The position numbers and the translations under genes are program-made. Positions 33,107-41,580 of a stretch of 44,456 bases of DNA are shown one piece after another (position 1 is the first letter of the stretch; every line of letters begins with the position of its first letter). The notes under the pieces were generated by a model that worked only from the letters and a program-made list of their open reading frames with translations, did no database searches and was not told the origin of the DNA. The DNA is taken from assembly GCA_014654455.1 (NCBI GenBank), contig JACWCY010000009.1:1-44456 (forward strand), given 5' to 3'. Source of the stretch: Pelagibacterales bacterium SAG-MED01. Its GTDB lineage: Bacteria; Pseudomonadota; Alphaproteobacteria; Pelagibacterales; Pelagibacteraceae.

Positions 33107-33577
33107 ATGTCAACTTTTGTATACATGACTAGATGTGATGGCTGTGGTCATTGCGTAGATATTTGTCCATCAGATATTATGCATATTGATGAGAACATAA
33201 GACGTGCAAAAAATATTGAACCAAATTTTTGTTGGGAATGTTATTCTTGTGTAAAAGCTTGTCCAAATCATGCTATTGATGTTAGAGGTTATGCTGATTT
33301 TGCACCAATGGGTCACAGTGTAAGAGTTAGAAGAGAAGAAGAAAAAGGAACAATCTCTTGGAAAATAAAATTTAGAAATGGAACAGAAAAAAACTTTGTT
33401 TCCCCTATAACCACAAAACCTTGGGGAAAGTTTATTCCTAAACTTGCCGATGGTGATAAACCTAATCAAGGTGAAATTAATTCACAAAGACTTTATACAG
33501 AACCAGAAGGTTTAAACACTAACGGTGAATTACCGTCTGTACCAAAAGACTCATTTAAAAAAGGAGTTTACTATTAA
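33107..33577 (+). CDS. aprB: Adenylylsulfate reductase beta subunit
   Basis: The ferredoxin-like subunit of dissimilatory APS reductase, 156 residues. Two [4Fe-4S] sites are visible: C10, C13, C16 and C20 in RCDGCGHCVDICPSD, and C42, C45, C48 and C52 in FCWECYSCVKACPNHAI. The C-terminal beta-rich tail (FRNGTEKNFVSPITTKPWG) wraps around AprA in known structures. It transfers electrons between the AprA flavin and the membrane partner. It overlaps aprA by one base (TAATG) and has a strong Shine-Dalgarno sequence. Confidence 0.97.
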   Translation: MSTFVYMTRCDGCGHCVDICPSDIMHIDENIRRAKNIEPNFCWECYSCVKACPNHAIDVRGYADFAPMGHSVRVRREEEKGTISWKIKFRNGTEKNFVSPITTKPWGKFIPKLADGDKPNQGEINSQRLYTEPEGLNTNGELPSVPKDSFKKGVYY

Positions 33578-35436
33578 TGGCTAAACACAAAACTCATTTT
33601 GAAGATTGTGATGTATTAGTTGTTGGTGGTGGTATGGCTGGAACTGGTGCTACTTTTGAAGCTAGACACTGGGGTAGAGATTTAAAAATTATTTGTGTTG
33701 AAAAAGCAAATATTGATAGAAGCGGAGCAGTAGCCCAAGGTCTTTATGCAATTAACTGTTATATGGGAATGCAATGGGACGAAAACCAGCCTGAAGATCA
33801 CGTAAGATATGCTCGTAATGATTTGATGGGAATGGTCAGAGAAGATCTGGGGTATGATATGGCTCGTCACGTGGACTCAACAGTTCATATGTTTGATGAG
33901 TGGGGTCTACCGATGATGAAAAATGAAAAAACTGGAAGATATTTAAGAGAAGGTAAATGGCAAATCATGATTCATGGTGAAAGCTATAAACCCATTGTTG
34001 CAGAAGCTGCAAAAAAGTCAGCTGATAAAATTTACAATAGAATAATGATTACTCATCTTTTAATGGATGAAGCAAAAGAAAATAGAGTGGGTGGAGCTGT
34101 TGGGTTCAACATGAGAACAGGAGATTTTCATGTCTTTAAAGCTAAAACTGTAATTGTTGCTGCTGGAGGAGCATCACACATATTTAAACCGAGAGCAGTT
34201 GGTGAGGGTATGGGTAGAACTTGGTACGCTCCTTGGAGTAATGGTTCGGCTTATGCTTTACCTATTGCTGCTGGTGCAAAAATGACTCAAATGGAAAATA
34301 GAATTGTTCTATGTAGATTTAAAGATGGCTATGGACCAGTTGGAGCATATTTTTTACATTTAAAAACTTATACTCAAAATGCAAATGGTGAGAACTACGA
34401 AAAAAAATGGTACGATCAAACTAAGGAGTTAGTTGGTGAATATATTGATCATCACCCAACTCCTACTTGTTTGAGAAACCATGCATTTATTCAAGAAACA
34501 ATGGCTGGTGGTGGACCAATTCAAATGGTTACAACTGAAGCTTTTCAGGATCCTCATTTAGAAACAGTAGGTTGGGAAAATTTTTTAGGTATGACTGTTG
34601 GTCAAGCAGTAGTTTGGGCATCTCAAAATATTGATCCAAAGTATACAAATCCAGAATTAACAACATCAGAACCATATGTAATGGGTTCACATGCTACATG
34701 TTCAGGAGCTTGGGTTAGTGGACCTGAAGATTTGTCACCACCAGAATATTTTTGGGGCTATAATAGAATGCTAACTATTGATGGGTTGTTTGGTGCAGGA
34801 GATACAGTAGGTGGAAGTGCGCATAAGTTTTCATCAGGATCATTTACAGAGGGTCGTTTAGCAGCAAAAGCAGCTGTTAAATATATTGAAGATCAAAAAG
34901 CAGAAGGTATAAATGTAACAGACAAACAATGTGACGATTTTAAAGCTAAAGTTTACAAACCATTGGATACTTATACAGTAGCTCAAAATGAGATTACTGG
35001 TGGAACTGTTTCTCCAAGTTATATATCTCCAATTCAGGGACTACAAAGACTTCAAAGAATAATGGACGAATATGTTGGTGGAATAGCAACAAACTATATG
35101 ACCAATGAAAATATGTTAAAAAGAGGTTTAGAATTATTAGCTTGGTTAGAAGAGGATTTAGAAAAAGTAGGAGCAGAGGATTATCATCAACTAATGAGGG
35201 CATGGGAACTAAAACATAGAGCGTTGACTTCTCAATGTGTCACAGAACATACTCTGTTTAGAGAAGAAACTCGTTGGCCAGGATACTATTATAGAGGTGA
35301 TCATATGAAATTAGATGATGATAATTGGCATTGTTTAACAGTTTCAAGAAGAGACCCTAAAACAGGTAAGTTCAGTATGGAAAAAGTGCCTGTGTATCAC
35401 ATAGTAGATGAAAATGAGAAGAAGAAAGCCTCATAA
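33577..35436 (+). CDS. aprA: Adenylylsulfate reductase alpha subunit
   Basis: The 619-residue FAD-containing catalytic subunit interconverts APS with sulfite and AMP. The FAD site is LVVGGGMAGTGATFEA at residues 14-29, followed by VEKANIDRSGAVAQGLYAIN. Later segments AGGASHIFKPRAVGEGMGRT, HHPTPTCLRNHAF and FGAGDTVGGSAHKFSSGSF are typical of AprA. In an aerobic SAR11 organism without sulfate respiration the expected direction is oxidation of cytoplasmic sulfite, here from sulfonate breakdown (xsc, suyAB). ATP sulfurylase (sat) is not in the window. Confidence 0.97.
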   Translation: MAKHKTHFEDCDVLVVGGGMAGTGATFEARHWGRDLKIICVEKANIDRSGAVAQGLYAINCYMGMQWDENQPEDHVRYARNDLMGMVREDLGYDMARHVDSTVHMFDEWGLPMMKNEKTGRYLREGKWQIMIHGESYKPIVAEAAKKSADKIYNRIMITHLLMDEAKENRVGGAVGFNMRTGDFHVFKAKTVIVAAGGASHIFKPRAVGEGMGRTWYAPWSNGSAYALPIAAGAKMTQMENRIVLCRFKDGYGPVGAYFLHLKTYTQNANGENYEKKWYDQTKELVGEYIDHHPTPTCLRNHAFIQETMAGGGPIQMVTTEAFQDPHLETVGWENFLGMTVGQAVVWASQNIDPKYTNPELTTSEPYVMGSHATCSGAWVSGPEDLSPPEYFWGYNRMLTIDGLFGAGDTVGGSAHKFSSGSFTEGRLAAKAAVKYIEDQKAEGINVTDKQCDDFKAKVYKPLDTYTVAQNEITGGTVSPSYISPIQGLQRLQRIMDEYVGGIATNYMTNENMLKRGLELLAWLEEDLEKVGAEDYHQLMRAWELKHRALTSQCVTEHTLFREETRWPGYYYRGDHMKLDDDNWHCLTVSRRDPKTGKFSMEKVPVYHIVDENEKKKAS

Positions 35437-35460
35437 GATTATATAAAGAATAAATCATCT

Positions 35461-35811
35461 ATGGATCTTTTAGCTAAATCTGATGAAGAGATATTTGAAA
35501 TAGGTAAGCCATTTTGGGAAAATTTGGTTAGATCATCTAATCTTAAGGATTATGGAGGTTTTACTAAAGATTTTTCAACTCAAATGTTGTTTGGAGCTAA
35601 TGAAGTTGAACTGGGAAAGCAGTGGGCTAATAACGAACTTATCACCAATCTTAAAGAAACTTACGAACCTTTTGGCACATTAAGAAGAGGAGAGTATATT
35701 ACTGTCCTCATCAAACAAACAAATAAGAAGATCCCAGGAGAGTTCTTGGGTAGGCTAGTTCTCGGAGTAGAGGGTGAAGAAATTAAGGTCTTTGGAGCGA
35801 CTATATATTAA
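35461..35811 (+). CDS. Conserved hypothetical protein downstream of aprA, 116 aa
   Basis: This 116-residue soluble protein starts 24 bases after aprA on the same strand. It begins with an acidic helix (MDLLAKSDEEIFEIG) and includes LVRSSNLKDYGGFTKDFS, a middle FGTLRRGEYITVLIKQ and ends in beta-rich LGRLVLGVEGEEIKVFGATIY. There is no Cys, no metal motif and no signal peptide. The order of small helix and mixed alpha/beta hints at an NTF2/SnoaL-like fold, but I cannot confirm it. Position suggests a role with APS reductase or sulfonate metabolism. Confidence 0.75.
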   Translation: MDLLAKSDEEIFEIGKPFWENLVRSSNLKDYGGFTKDFSTQMLFGANEVELGKQWANNELITNLKETYEPFGTLRRGEYITVLIKQTNKKIPGEFLGRLVLGVEGEEIKVFGATIY

Positions 35812-35856
35812 ATTATAATTTGACAATTTTACTTCTAGGTGTATTGAGGACTATAG

Positions 35857-35991
35857 ATGCACCTTTCAAATATAAAAATCCTTCAAAAGATAACTAACAA
35901 AAAAACTACATTTATTAAAACTGGGATTTTATCAGCTATTGCTACTTGTTGGGGTGTTATCTTAGTTGGAACTTTTATAACTTTTAAATAA
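35857..35991 (+). CDS. Small membrane protein, 44 aa
   Basis: An ATG at 35857 is preceded by GAGGA at 35846-35850, a good Shine-Dalgarno sequence and spacing. The 44-residue product has a basic N-terminus (KITNKKTTFIK) and one hydrophobic span (residues 24-42, SAIATCWGVILVGTFITF). It fills the gap between the aprA-linked gene and the TauE/SafE exporter. No family recognised. Confidence 0.55.
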   Translation: MHLSNIKILQKITNKKTTFIKTGILSAIATCWGVILVGTFITFK

Positions 35992-36018
35992 GCAATATTT
36001 TAAGTTTTATATTATTTG

Positions 36019-37104
36019 ATGGAAGTTTTTTTACCTATAGCCCAAGTATTTGTTAGTCCAATCGAAATTCTTTTATTAAGCGCACTAGTTGGAGTTCTCT
36101 CAGGTTTGTTTGGTGTTGGGGGTGGATTTTTAATGACGCCATTTTTAATTTTTCTAGGAGTTCCTCCTGCTTATGCAGTTGCAAATGAAGCAAACAATAT
36201 CTTAGCAACATCTGTATCAGGATCTACTACCCATTGGTTAAAAAATACTTTGGATTACAAAATGGGTTTTATGATTGTAATTGGTGGCTCAATAGGAACA
36301 GCTTTAGGTATTTACACTTTTAGTTATTTCAAAGGTATTGGAAAAATTGATACCGTTATTTCTCTAGCTTATATGTATATTCTCGCAATTATTGGTACGT
36401 TAATGTTGGTAGAGAGTCTTGGAGAAATTGATAAAGCCAAAAAAAATGTAATAGAAAGAAAAAAGTTGCATGTTCATTATTGGATACATGGTCTTCCTTT
36501 AAGAATGAGATTTCCTAAGTCCAAATTATATGAAAGTGTTTTTACACCAATTATAATTGGTTTATCAGTTGGTTTTATTGCTGCAATAATGGGAATAGGT
36601 GGTGCTTTTATTCTTGTGCCTGCAATGATTTATATAATTAAAATGCCAACACGATTAGTTCCTGGAACTTCTTTATTTGTAACAATTTTTGTTAGTGTAA
36701 TTGTTACCTTTCTACATTCATTTAATTATGGATCTATTGATTTAATGCTTGTCGTAATGTTAGTTGTAGGATCTATAATCGGAGTTCAGGTTGGTCAAAA
36801 ACTTGGAGAAAAAATTGATAGTTCAGGTCTCAAAGCACTGTTAGCGATTTTATTATTAGTTGTTGGTATAGCAATTGCTTATGATACCTTTTTTGCAGAA
36901 GAAATCCAAAAAAATATTTCTAAAGTAGCAAGTGCTGATTTAAATTTTTTCTCAAAATTTATTCTAGAATTTTCTAAAGATATGCCATTCTTTTATGGAT
37001 TATTTTCTATTATGTTTGCAGTTTGTTTAGGTATTGGTGCTGCATTTATTAGACGAGGATTATCGAATCTAAGAAAAAAATATTTAAGCAAACCTGCTAA
37101 ATAA
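36019..37104 (+). CDS. TauE/SafE-family sulfite/sulfoacetate exporter
   Basis: This integral membrane protein has about nine spans and two TauE repeats: LVGVLSGLFGVGGGFLMTPF near residues 23-42 and the second half VGFIAAIMGIGGAFILVPAM. The family exports sulfite, sulfoacetate or other small organic acids. With Xsc and SuyAB in the same block, sulfite is the likely cargo, removing what AprBA does not oxidise. I use the ATG at 36019 (361 residues); the frame can be read from a TTG one codon earlier. The gene ends in an 8-base convergent overlap with the YeiH-type gene. Confidence 0.9.
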   Translation: MEVFLPIAQVFVSPIEILLLSALVGVLSGLFGVGGGFLMTPFLIFLGVPPAYAVANEANNILATSVSGSTTHWLKNTLDYKMGFMIVIGGSIGTALGIYTFSYFKGIGKIDTVISLAYMYILAIIGTLMLVESLGEIDKAKKNVIERKKLHVHYWIHGLPLRMRFPKSKLYESVFTPIIIGLSVGFIAAIMGIGGAFILVPAMIYIIKMPTRLVPGTSLFVTIFVSVIVTFLHSFNYGSIDLMLVVMLVVGSIIGVQVGQKLGEKIDSSGLKALLAILLLVVGIAIAYDTFFAEEIQKNISKVASADLNFFSKFILEFSKDMPFFYGLFSIMFAVCLGIGAAFIRRGLSNLRKKYLSKPAK

Positions 37105-38170
37105 TTAAATTTAGATAAGTTTCAATAGTAATAATACAAACGATCCCAACTGTTAACATGGCTATGAATCCCACTATAAAAGGTTTATAACCCATACTTT
37201 TGATATCTTTTAAATTTGTAGATAATCCTATAGCAGCCATTGCCATAGTTAAGAAAATTTTAGAGAAAAATTTAATAGTATCAATTGTTTCATTCCAATT
37301 ATCATTGGTAGCAGATATGAATAATTGATCTCCAACATTTCTTAAAATAATCATCCCCACAAAACCTAAAACAAAATAAGGAAAAATATTTAAAACAGAA
37401 TAATTTTTTTCTTTTGTCTTACCTCTATTATATAGAAAAGCAAAAAGTGGTATCATTATAATTAAAAAAGTATTTCTAATTAATTTTGTTACAGTTGCTA
37501 TATTAAGTGTTTCAGGACTATTAAATTGCTGTTCATAAATCAATCCTGCAGCAGCAACTTGAGAGGTTTCGTGAATAGATGTACCTAAAAACAAACCAAC
37601 TAATAATGGCTCACTATCAAAATAGAAGTTTGCAAAATAAGGATATATGAGCATTGATAATATGCCGAATAATGTAATATTAGCTATGGCATATGATACC
37701 TCATTTTTATTGGCTTTAATGACTGGTGCAGTAGCCATAATTGCAGTTGTTCCACAAACAGTGCTTCCAATCGAAATTAAATAAGCCATTCTGGTAGGAA
37801 TCTTTAATTTTTTAATTAAGAGTTTAATTACTATTAAAACACTTATTATACAGATTATAATTAGTGGTATTGCAATTTTTCCAAAGTTTAAAAATTCAAA
37901 TGGTTTTAATTGAATTCCTAAACAAATTATTCCAAATTTTAAAATATATTCTCTTGTAAAATCTAAACCTTTTTGAAAACCATCTCTTACTTTAAAAATA
38001 TTTCCAAAAAACATACCAAGTAAGATAGCTATCATTGCAGTAGATATAGGACTTTTGTCATATCCTAAAAGTTCAATCCCAATAATATTATTAAAACCCT
38101 GAGATAAAGTATAAAGGACGAATGCAAGTATTATACCTGGTATGATTACCAGATAATTATTTTGAAACAT
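37097..38170 (-). CDS. YeiH-type putative sulfate exporter (UPF0324/Cons_hypoth698)
   Basis: A 357-residue protein with about ten spans. It has the family's segments: SPISTAMIAILLGMFFGNIF near residues 40-59, LIKKLKIPTRMAYLISIGSTVCGTTAI with the conserved CG-T, and LGTSIHETSQVAAAGLIY with the His-Glu-Thr. The family is annotated as a putative sulfate exporter and often occurs with sulfonate genes. It starts 15 bases after suyB on the minus strand, so suyA-suyB-yeiH form an operon. Two different exporters in the same block may divide sulfite and sulfate. Confidence 0.88.
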   Translation of the reverse strand: MFQNNYLVIIPGIILAFVLYTLSQGFNNIIGIELLGYDKSPISTAMIAILLGMFFGNIFKVRDGFQKGLDFTREYILKFGIICLGIQLKPFEFLNFGKIAIPLIIICIISVLIVIKLLIKKLKIPTRMAYLISIGSTVCGTTAIMATAPVIKANKNEVSYAIANITLFGILSMLIYPYFANFYFDSEPLLVGLFLGTSIHETSQVAAAGLIYEQQFNSPETLNIATVTKLIRNTFLIIMIPLFAFLYNRGKTKEKNYSVLNIFPYFVLGFVGMIILRNVGDQLFISATNDNWNETIDTIKFFSKIFLTMAMAAIGLSTNLKDIKSMGYKPFIVGFIAMLTVGIVCIITIETYLNLII

Positions 38171-38185
38171 TAGATTGAATAATTT

Positions 38186-39352
38186 TTAGGCACTTCTATA
38201 GAGCTTTGTCATTACGAATTCTTTATGACCTAAAGCTTCAGCGCAGGTTAATCTTCCATTAGCCACTCTTAAAGTTGTTTTAATAAGTTCGTCTCCCGCT
38301 TCAGACATATTCATTTCTCTTGAAAGAATTTTTGATACATCACAATCAATATGCTCACCCATACCTTTAACAGTTAATGGATTAGCTGTTAATTTTACTA
38401 CTGGTTCAATAGGATTTCCTACAATGTTACCTTGGCCAGTTGGAAATAAATGAATATTAAAGCCTGCTGCTGCTTGTAAGGTCACACATTCAGCCGCAGC
38501 TGATGAGGTATCCATAAAATAAAGACCTTTACCTTTTTTAGGTTCTTCTGCTGGTTCTAAAACATCTACAAATTTACAGTTCCCAATTTTTTGGAAATTT
38601 CCAAATGCTTTTTCCTCAATCGTTGTTAATCCTCCAGCAATATTACCTGCTGTTGGTTGGCTTTCTGATAGATCATCTGTTGCTTCTTTTAAAATAAAAT
38701 CATTATAAGAATTCCAAGTATTCATAAATTTGTCTGAAGCTTCTTTTGTAGCACCTCTAGTTGCGCAAACTTTTTCAGCACCAGTTAATTCAGATGTTTC
38801 ACCAAAACATAAATGAACTCCTAATGGTTCAAGTTTATCCATTAAATTTCCAACTGTTGGGTTCGCAGCTAGACCAGATGTTGTATCTGACTCACCACAC
38901 TTAACAGAAATCCATAAATCACTTATAGGACACTCTTCTCTTTGCTTTTCTGATGCCCACATAACAAACTCTTGTGCTTTTTTAGAAGCTTTCATAACTG
39001 TACCGATATCACCAGTTCTCTCAATATGGAAACCTTCAACAGGCTTTCCCGTCTTAGCAATTCCATCAACAATTTTTTTTGTCCACTTAGGTTCAATTCC
39101 AATTACAATCACAGCAGCAACATTTGGGTTACTTCCTGTTCCAATCATAGTCCTAAAATGTAATTCTAAATCTGCCCCAAATTGAAGTCTTCCATAAGAG
39201 TGAGGGAGGGCAATTGTTCCTTTAATATTGTTCGCGACTGCTTCGGCACAAGCATTTGAGATATCATCAACAGGAAGAATAATTACATGATTTCTTGTTC
39301 CTGCTCTTCCATTTTCTCTTTTGTAACCTAAAAAACTTTTTGGGATTTCCAT
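38186..39352 (-). CDS. suyB: (2R)-sulfolactate sulfo-lyase subunit beta (SuyB), UxaA-type
   Basis: The larger subunit, 388 residues, of the lyase that splits sulfolactate to pyruvate and sulfite. It has the UxaA C-terminal (altronate dehydratase-like) pattern: [53 protein letters not shown] with a conserved Cys for the Fe site, and [30 protein letters not shown] near the C-terminus is conserved. It begins four bases after suyA. The pairing with the short SuyA, and with xsc and exporters, favours SuyAB over altronate dehydratase. Confidence 0.92.
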   Translation of the reverse strand: MEIPKSFLGYKRENGRAGTRNHVIILPVDDISNACAEAVANNIKGTIALPHSYGRLQFGADLELHFRTMIGTGSNPNVAAVIVIGIEPKWTKKIVDGIAKTGKPVEGFHIERTGDIGTVMKASKKAQEFVMWASEKQREECPISDLWISVKCGESDTTSGLAANPTVGNLMDKLEPLGVHLCFGETSELTGAEKVCATRGATKEASDKFMNTWNSYNDFILKEATDDLSESQPTAGNIAGGLTTIEEKAFGNFQKIGNCKFVDVLEPAEEPKKGKGLYFMDTSSAAAECVTLQAAAGFNIHLFPTGQGNIVGNPIEPVVKLTANPLTVKGMGEHIDCDVSKILSREMNMSEAGDELIKTTLRVANGRLTCAEALGHKEFVMTKLYRSA

Positions 39353-39356
39353 TAAA

Positions 39357-39641
39357 TTACCACTTCTTTGTTTTTACGTTGTGAACATGAACATGCTCAC
39401 CTTTTTTAATTGATTTAACCACTTTGCCGATATCGTGACCATATTTAAGGATTGTATCTCCTTCCTTAAGATCGACCATTGCAATTTTATGCCCAAGAGG
39501 AATTTCATCCATTGATTGAATACTTGTTGAACCATCACCTTCCATAATCCAGCATTTACAATCCTGTTTTGGTGTAATTTTTTCTATAACTACTACTCCA
39601 ACATTGTCCTTTTTATCGTGAATTATGATATCTGTAGCCAT
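39357..39641 (-). CDS. suyA: (2R)-sulfolactate sulfo-lyase subunit alpha (SuyA)
   Basis: A 94-residue SAF-domain protein, the small subunit of SuyAB. It has the small beta-rich domain [16 protein letters not shown], then [33 protein letters not shown], with GHKIA and YG-x-x-I-G as SAF-domain hallmarks, and GEHVHVHNV, containing His residues likely close to the metal site. The wording matches UxaA N-terminal proteins. It is first in the minus-strand operon suyA-suyB-yeiH and is divergent from xsc across 115 bases. Confidence 0.92.
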   Translation of the reverse strand: MATDIIIHDKKDNVGVVVIEKITPKQDCKCWIMEGDGSTSIQSMDEIPLGHKIAMVDLKEGDTILKYGHDIGKVVKSIKKGEHVHVHNVKTKKW

Positions 39642-39668
39642 TTTGTAGTGTCAATTGTTTATTTGAAA

Positions 39669-39698
39669 TTTGCAAAATCTTATATATTAATCGCAAAA
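39669..39698. promoter_or_regulatory. Candidate operator in the suyA/xsc divergent region
   Basis: The palindrome TTTGCAAA lies at 39669-39676. GCAAAA occurs at 39672-39677 and again at 39693-39698, 21 bases apart (two helical turns). Bases 39642-39756 also hold both promoters, which I could not place with confidence. A binding role is inference. Confidence 0.3.
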
Positions 39699-39756
39699 AT
39701 TAACAAATAGTTTTTATAAAAATTATTTCATTTACTAGTTTAGAAAGGTTCTACTA

Positions 39757-41541
39757 ATGACAAAAATGACAACAGAAGAAGCTTTTGTAAAAGTTTTACA
39801 AATGCACGGCATTGAACATTCTTTCGGAATAATTGGATCAGCGTTTATGCCAATTTCAGATATTTTTCCTGATGCAGGAATTACGTTTTGGGATGTTGCT
39901 CATGAAACAAATGGTGGTTTGATTGCCGATGGCTACACAAGAGCTACTGGAAAAATGTCAATGGTTATTGCACAGAACGGACCAGGAATAACAGGATTAG
40001 TTACACCAATAAAAACTGCTTATTGGAATCACACACCATTATTGTTAGTCACACCTCAAGCTGCAAACAAAACGATGGGGCAAGGAGGTTTTCAAGAGGT
40101 TGAGCAAATGAACTTGTTCAAAGATATGGTTTGTTATCAAGAAGAAGTAAGAGATCCTTCAAGAATGGCAGAAGTTTTAAACAGAGTAATTGAAAAAGCA
40201 ATTAGAGGCTCTGCTCCTGCACAAATAAATGTGCCAAGAGATTATTGGACACAAGTAATTGATATAGATCTACCACCAATAGTCAGATTAGAAAGGCAAG
40301 CTGGTGGTGTCGATGCTATTAAAAAAGCAGCTGACCTATTATCAAAAGCAAAATTTCCAGTAATTCTATCAGGAGCTGGTGTTGTTATAGGTGGAGCCAT
40401 AGAAGATTGTAAAAAACTTGCTGAAAAATTAGATGCACCTGTTTGTTCTGGTTATCAGCACAATGATAGTTTTCCAGGAAGCCATCCTTTAGCAGCAGGA
40501 CCATTAGGATATAACGGTTCAAAAGCTGGAATGGAATTAATTCAAAAAGCTGATGTTGTTCTGGCATTAGGAACAAGATTGAATCCTTTTTCAACATTAC
40601 CTGGATATGGAATGGACTACTGGCCAAAAGATGCAAGTATAATTCAAGTTGATATGAATTCAGATAGAATTGGTTTAACAAAAAAAGTAACTGTTGGAAT
40701 CTGTGGAGATGCAAAATTAGTCGCACAACAATTGTTAGCTCAACTTTCTGCAACAGCTGGTGATACTGATAGACAAAAAAGAAAAGATATAATCCATCAA
40801 ACAAAATCAGCCTGGCTACAAAAACTATCAAGCCTAGACCATGAAGATGATGACAAAGGTACAGTTTGGAATGAGGAAGCTAGAAAAAGAGATGCAGATA
40901 GAATGTCACCTAGACAAGCATGGAGAGCTATTCAAGCTGGTATGCCAGATGATGTAATTATTTCAAGTGATATAGGTAACAACTGTGCAATTGGAAATGC
41001 TTATCCAACTTTTGAAAAAGGTAGAAAATATTTAGCACCAGGATTATTTGGTCCTTGTGGTTATGGCTTTCCTTCAATTCTAGGAGCTAAGATAGGCTGT
41101 CCTGATACACCTGTTATAGGTTTTGCAGGCGATGGTGCTTTTGGAATTAGCATGAATGAAATGAGCTCATGTGCTAGAGAAGAATGGCCAGCAATCTCAA
41201 TGGTGATATTTAGAAATTATCAATGGGGTGCTGAAAAAAGAAACACTACATTGTGGTTTGATGATAACTTTGTTGGAACAGAACTTGATCCAGAATTAAG
41301 TTATGCAAAAGTAGCTGATGCATGTGGTTTAAAAGGTGTAACAGTGAAAACTATGGAAGAAACTACAGCTGCTATTAAACAATCTTGTGAAGATCAAAAA
41401 AAAGGAATTACAACATTTATAGAAGTAATTCTTAATCAAGAGCTTGGAGAGCCTTTTAGAAGGGATGCCATGAAAAAACCAGTTAAAGTGGCGGGTATTA
41501 AAAAAGAGGATATGAAAAAACAACCTTCTTTAAATTCTTAA
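39757..41541 (+). CDS. xsc: Sulfoacetaldehyde acetyltransferase
   Basis: This thiamine-diphosphate enzyme turns sulfoacetaldehyde plus phosphate into acetyl phosphate and sulfite. The 594-residue length and ThDP-family blocks match Xsc: the N-terminal HGIEHSFGIIGSAFMPISD with the conserved Glu-containing TATPP region, FWDVAHETNGGLIADGYTRA, the central domain PVILSGAGVVIGGA, and the ThDP-binding GFAGDGAFGISMNEMSS with the later RNYQWGAEKRN. Taurine, isethionate and sulfoacetate all converge on it. It is divergent from suyA and followed after 39 bases by an FAD oxidase gene. The acetyl phosphate would need phosphotransacetylase, which is not in the window. Confidence 0.96.
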   Translation: MTKMTTEEAFVKVLQMHGIEHSFGIIGSAFMPISDIFPDAGITFWDVAHETNGGLIADGYTRATGKMSMVIAQNGPGITGLVTPIKTAYWNHTPLLLVTPQAANKTMGQGGFQEVEQMNLFKDMVCYQEEVRDPSRMAEVLNRVIEKAIRGSAPAQINVPRDYWTQVIDIDLPPIVRLERQAGGVDAIKKAADLLSKAKFPVILSGAGVVIGGAIEDCKKLAEKLDAPVCSGYQHNDSFPGSHPLAAGPLGYNGSKAGMELIQKADVVLALGTRLNPFSTLPGYGMDYWPKDASIIQVDMNSDRIGLTKKVTVGICGDAKLVAQQLLAQLSATAGDTDRQKRKDIIHQTKSAWLQKLSSLDHEDDDKGTVWNEEARKRDADRMSPRQAWRAIQAGMPDDVIISSDIGNNCAIGNAYPTFEKGRKYLAPGLFGPCGYGFPSILGAKIGCPDTPVIGFAGDGAFGISMNEMSSCAREEWPAISMVIFRNYQWGAEKRNTTLWFDDNFVGTELDPELSYAKVADACGLKGVTVKTMEETTAAIKQSCEDQKKGITTFIEVILNQELGEPFRRDAMKKPVKVAGIKKEDMKKQPSLNS

Positions 41542-41580
41542 GATCTTTTAAATATTAATTTATTGTCATAATCTTTATAA

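Noticed and set aside
40385..40831. Minus-strand 148-codon frame inside xsc
   Set aside because: It is antisense to a well-conserved gene and is a Leu/His/Gln-rich low-complexity translation.
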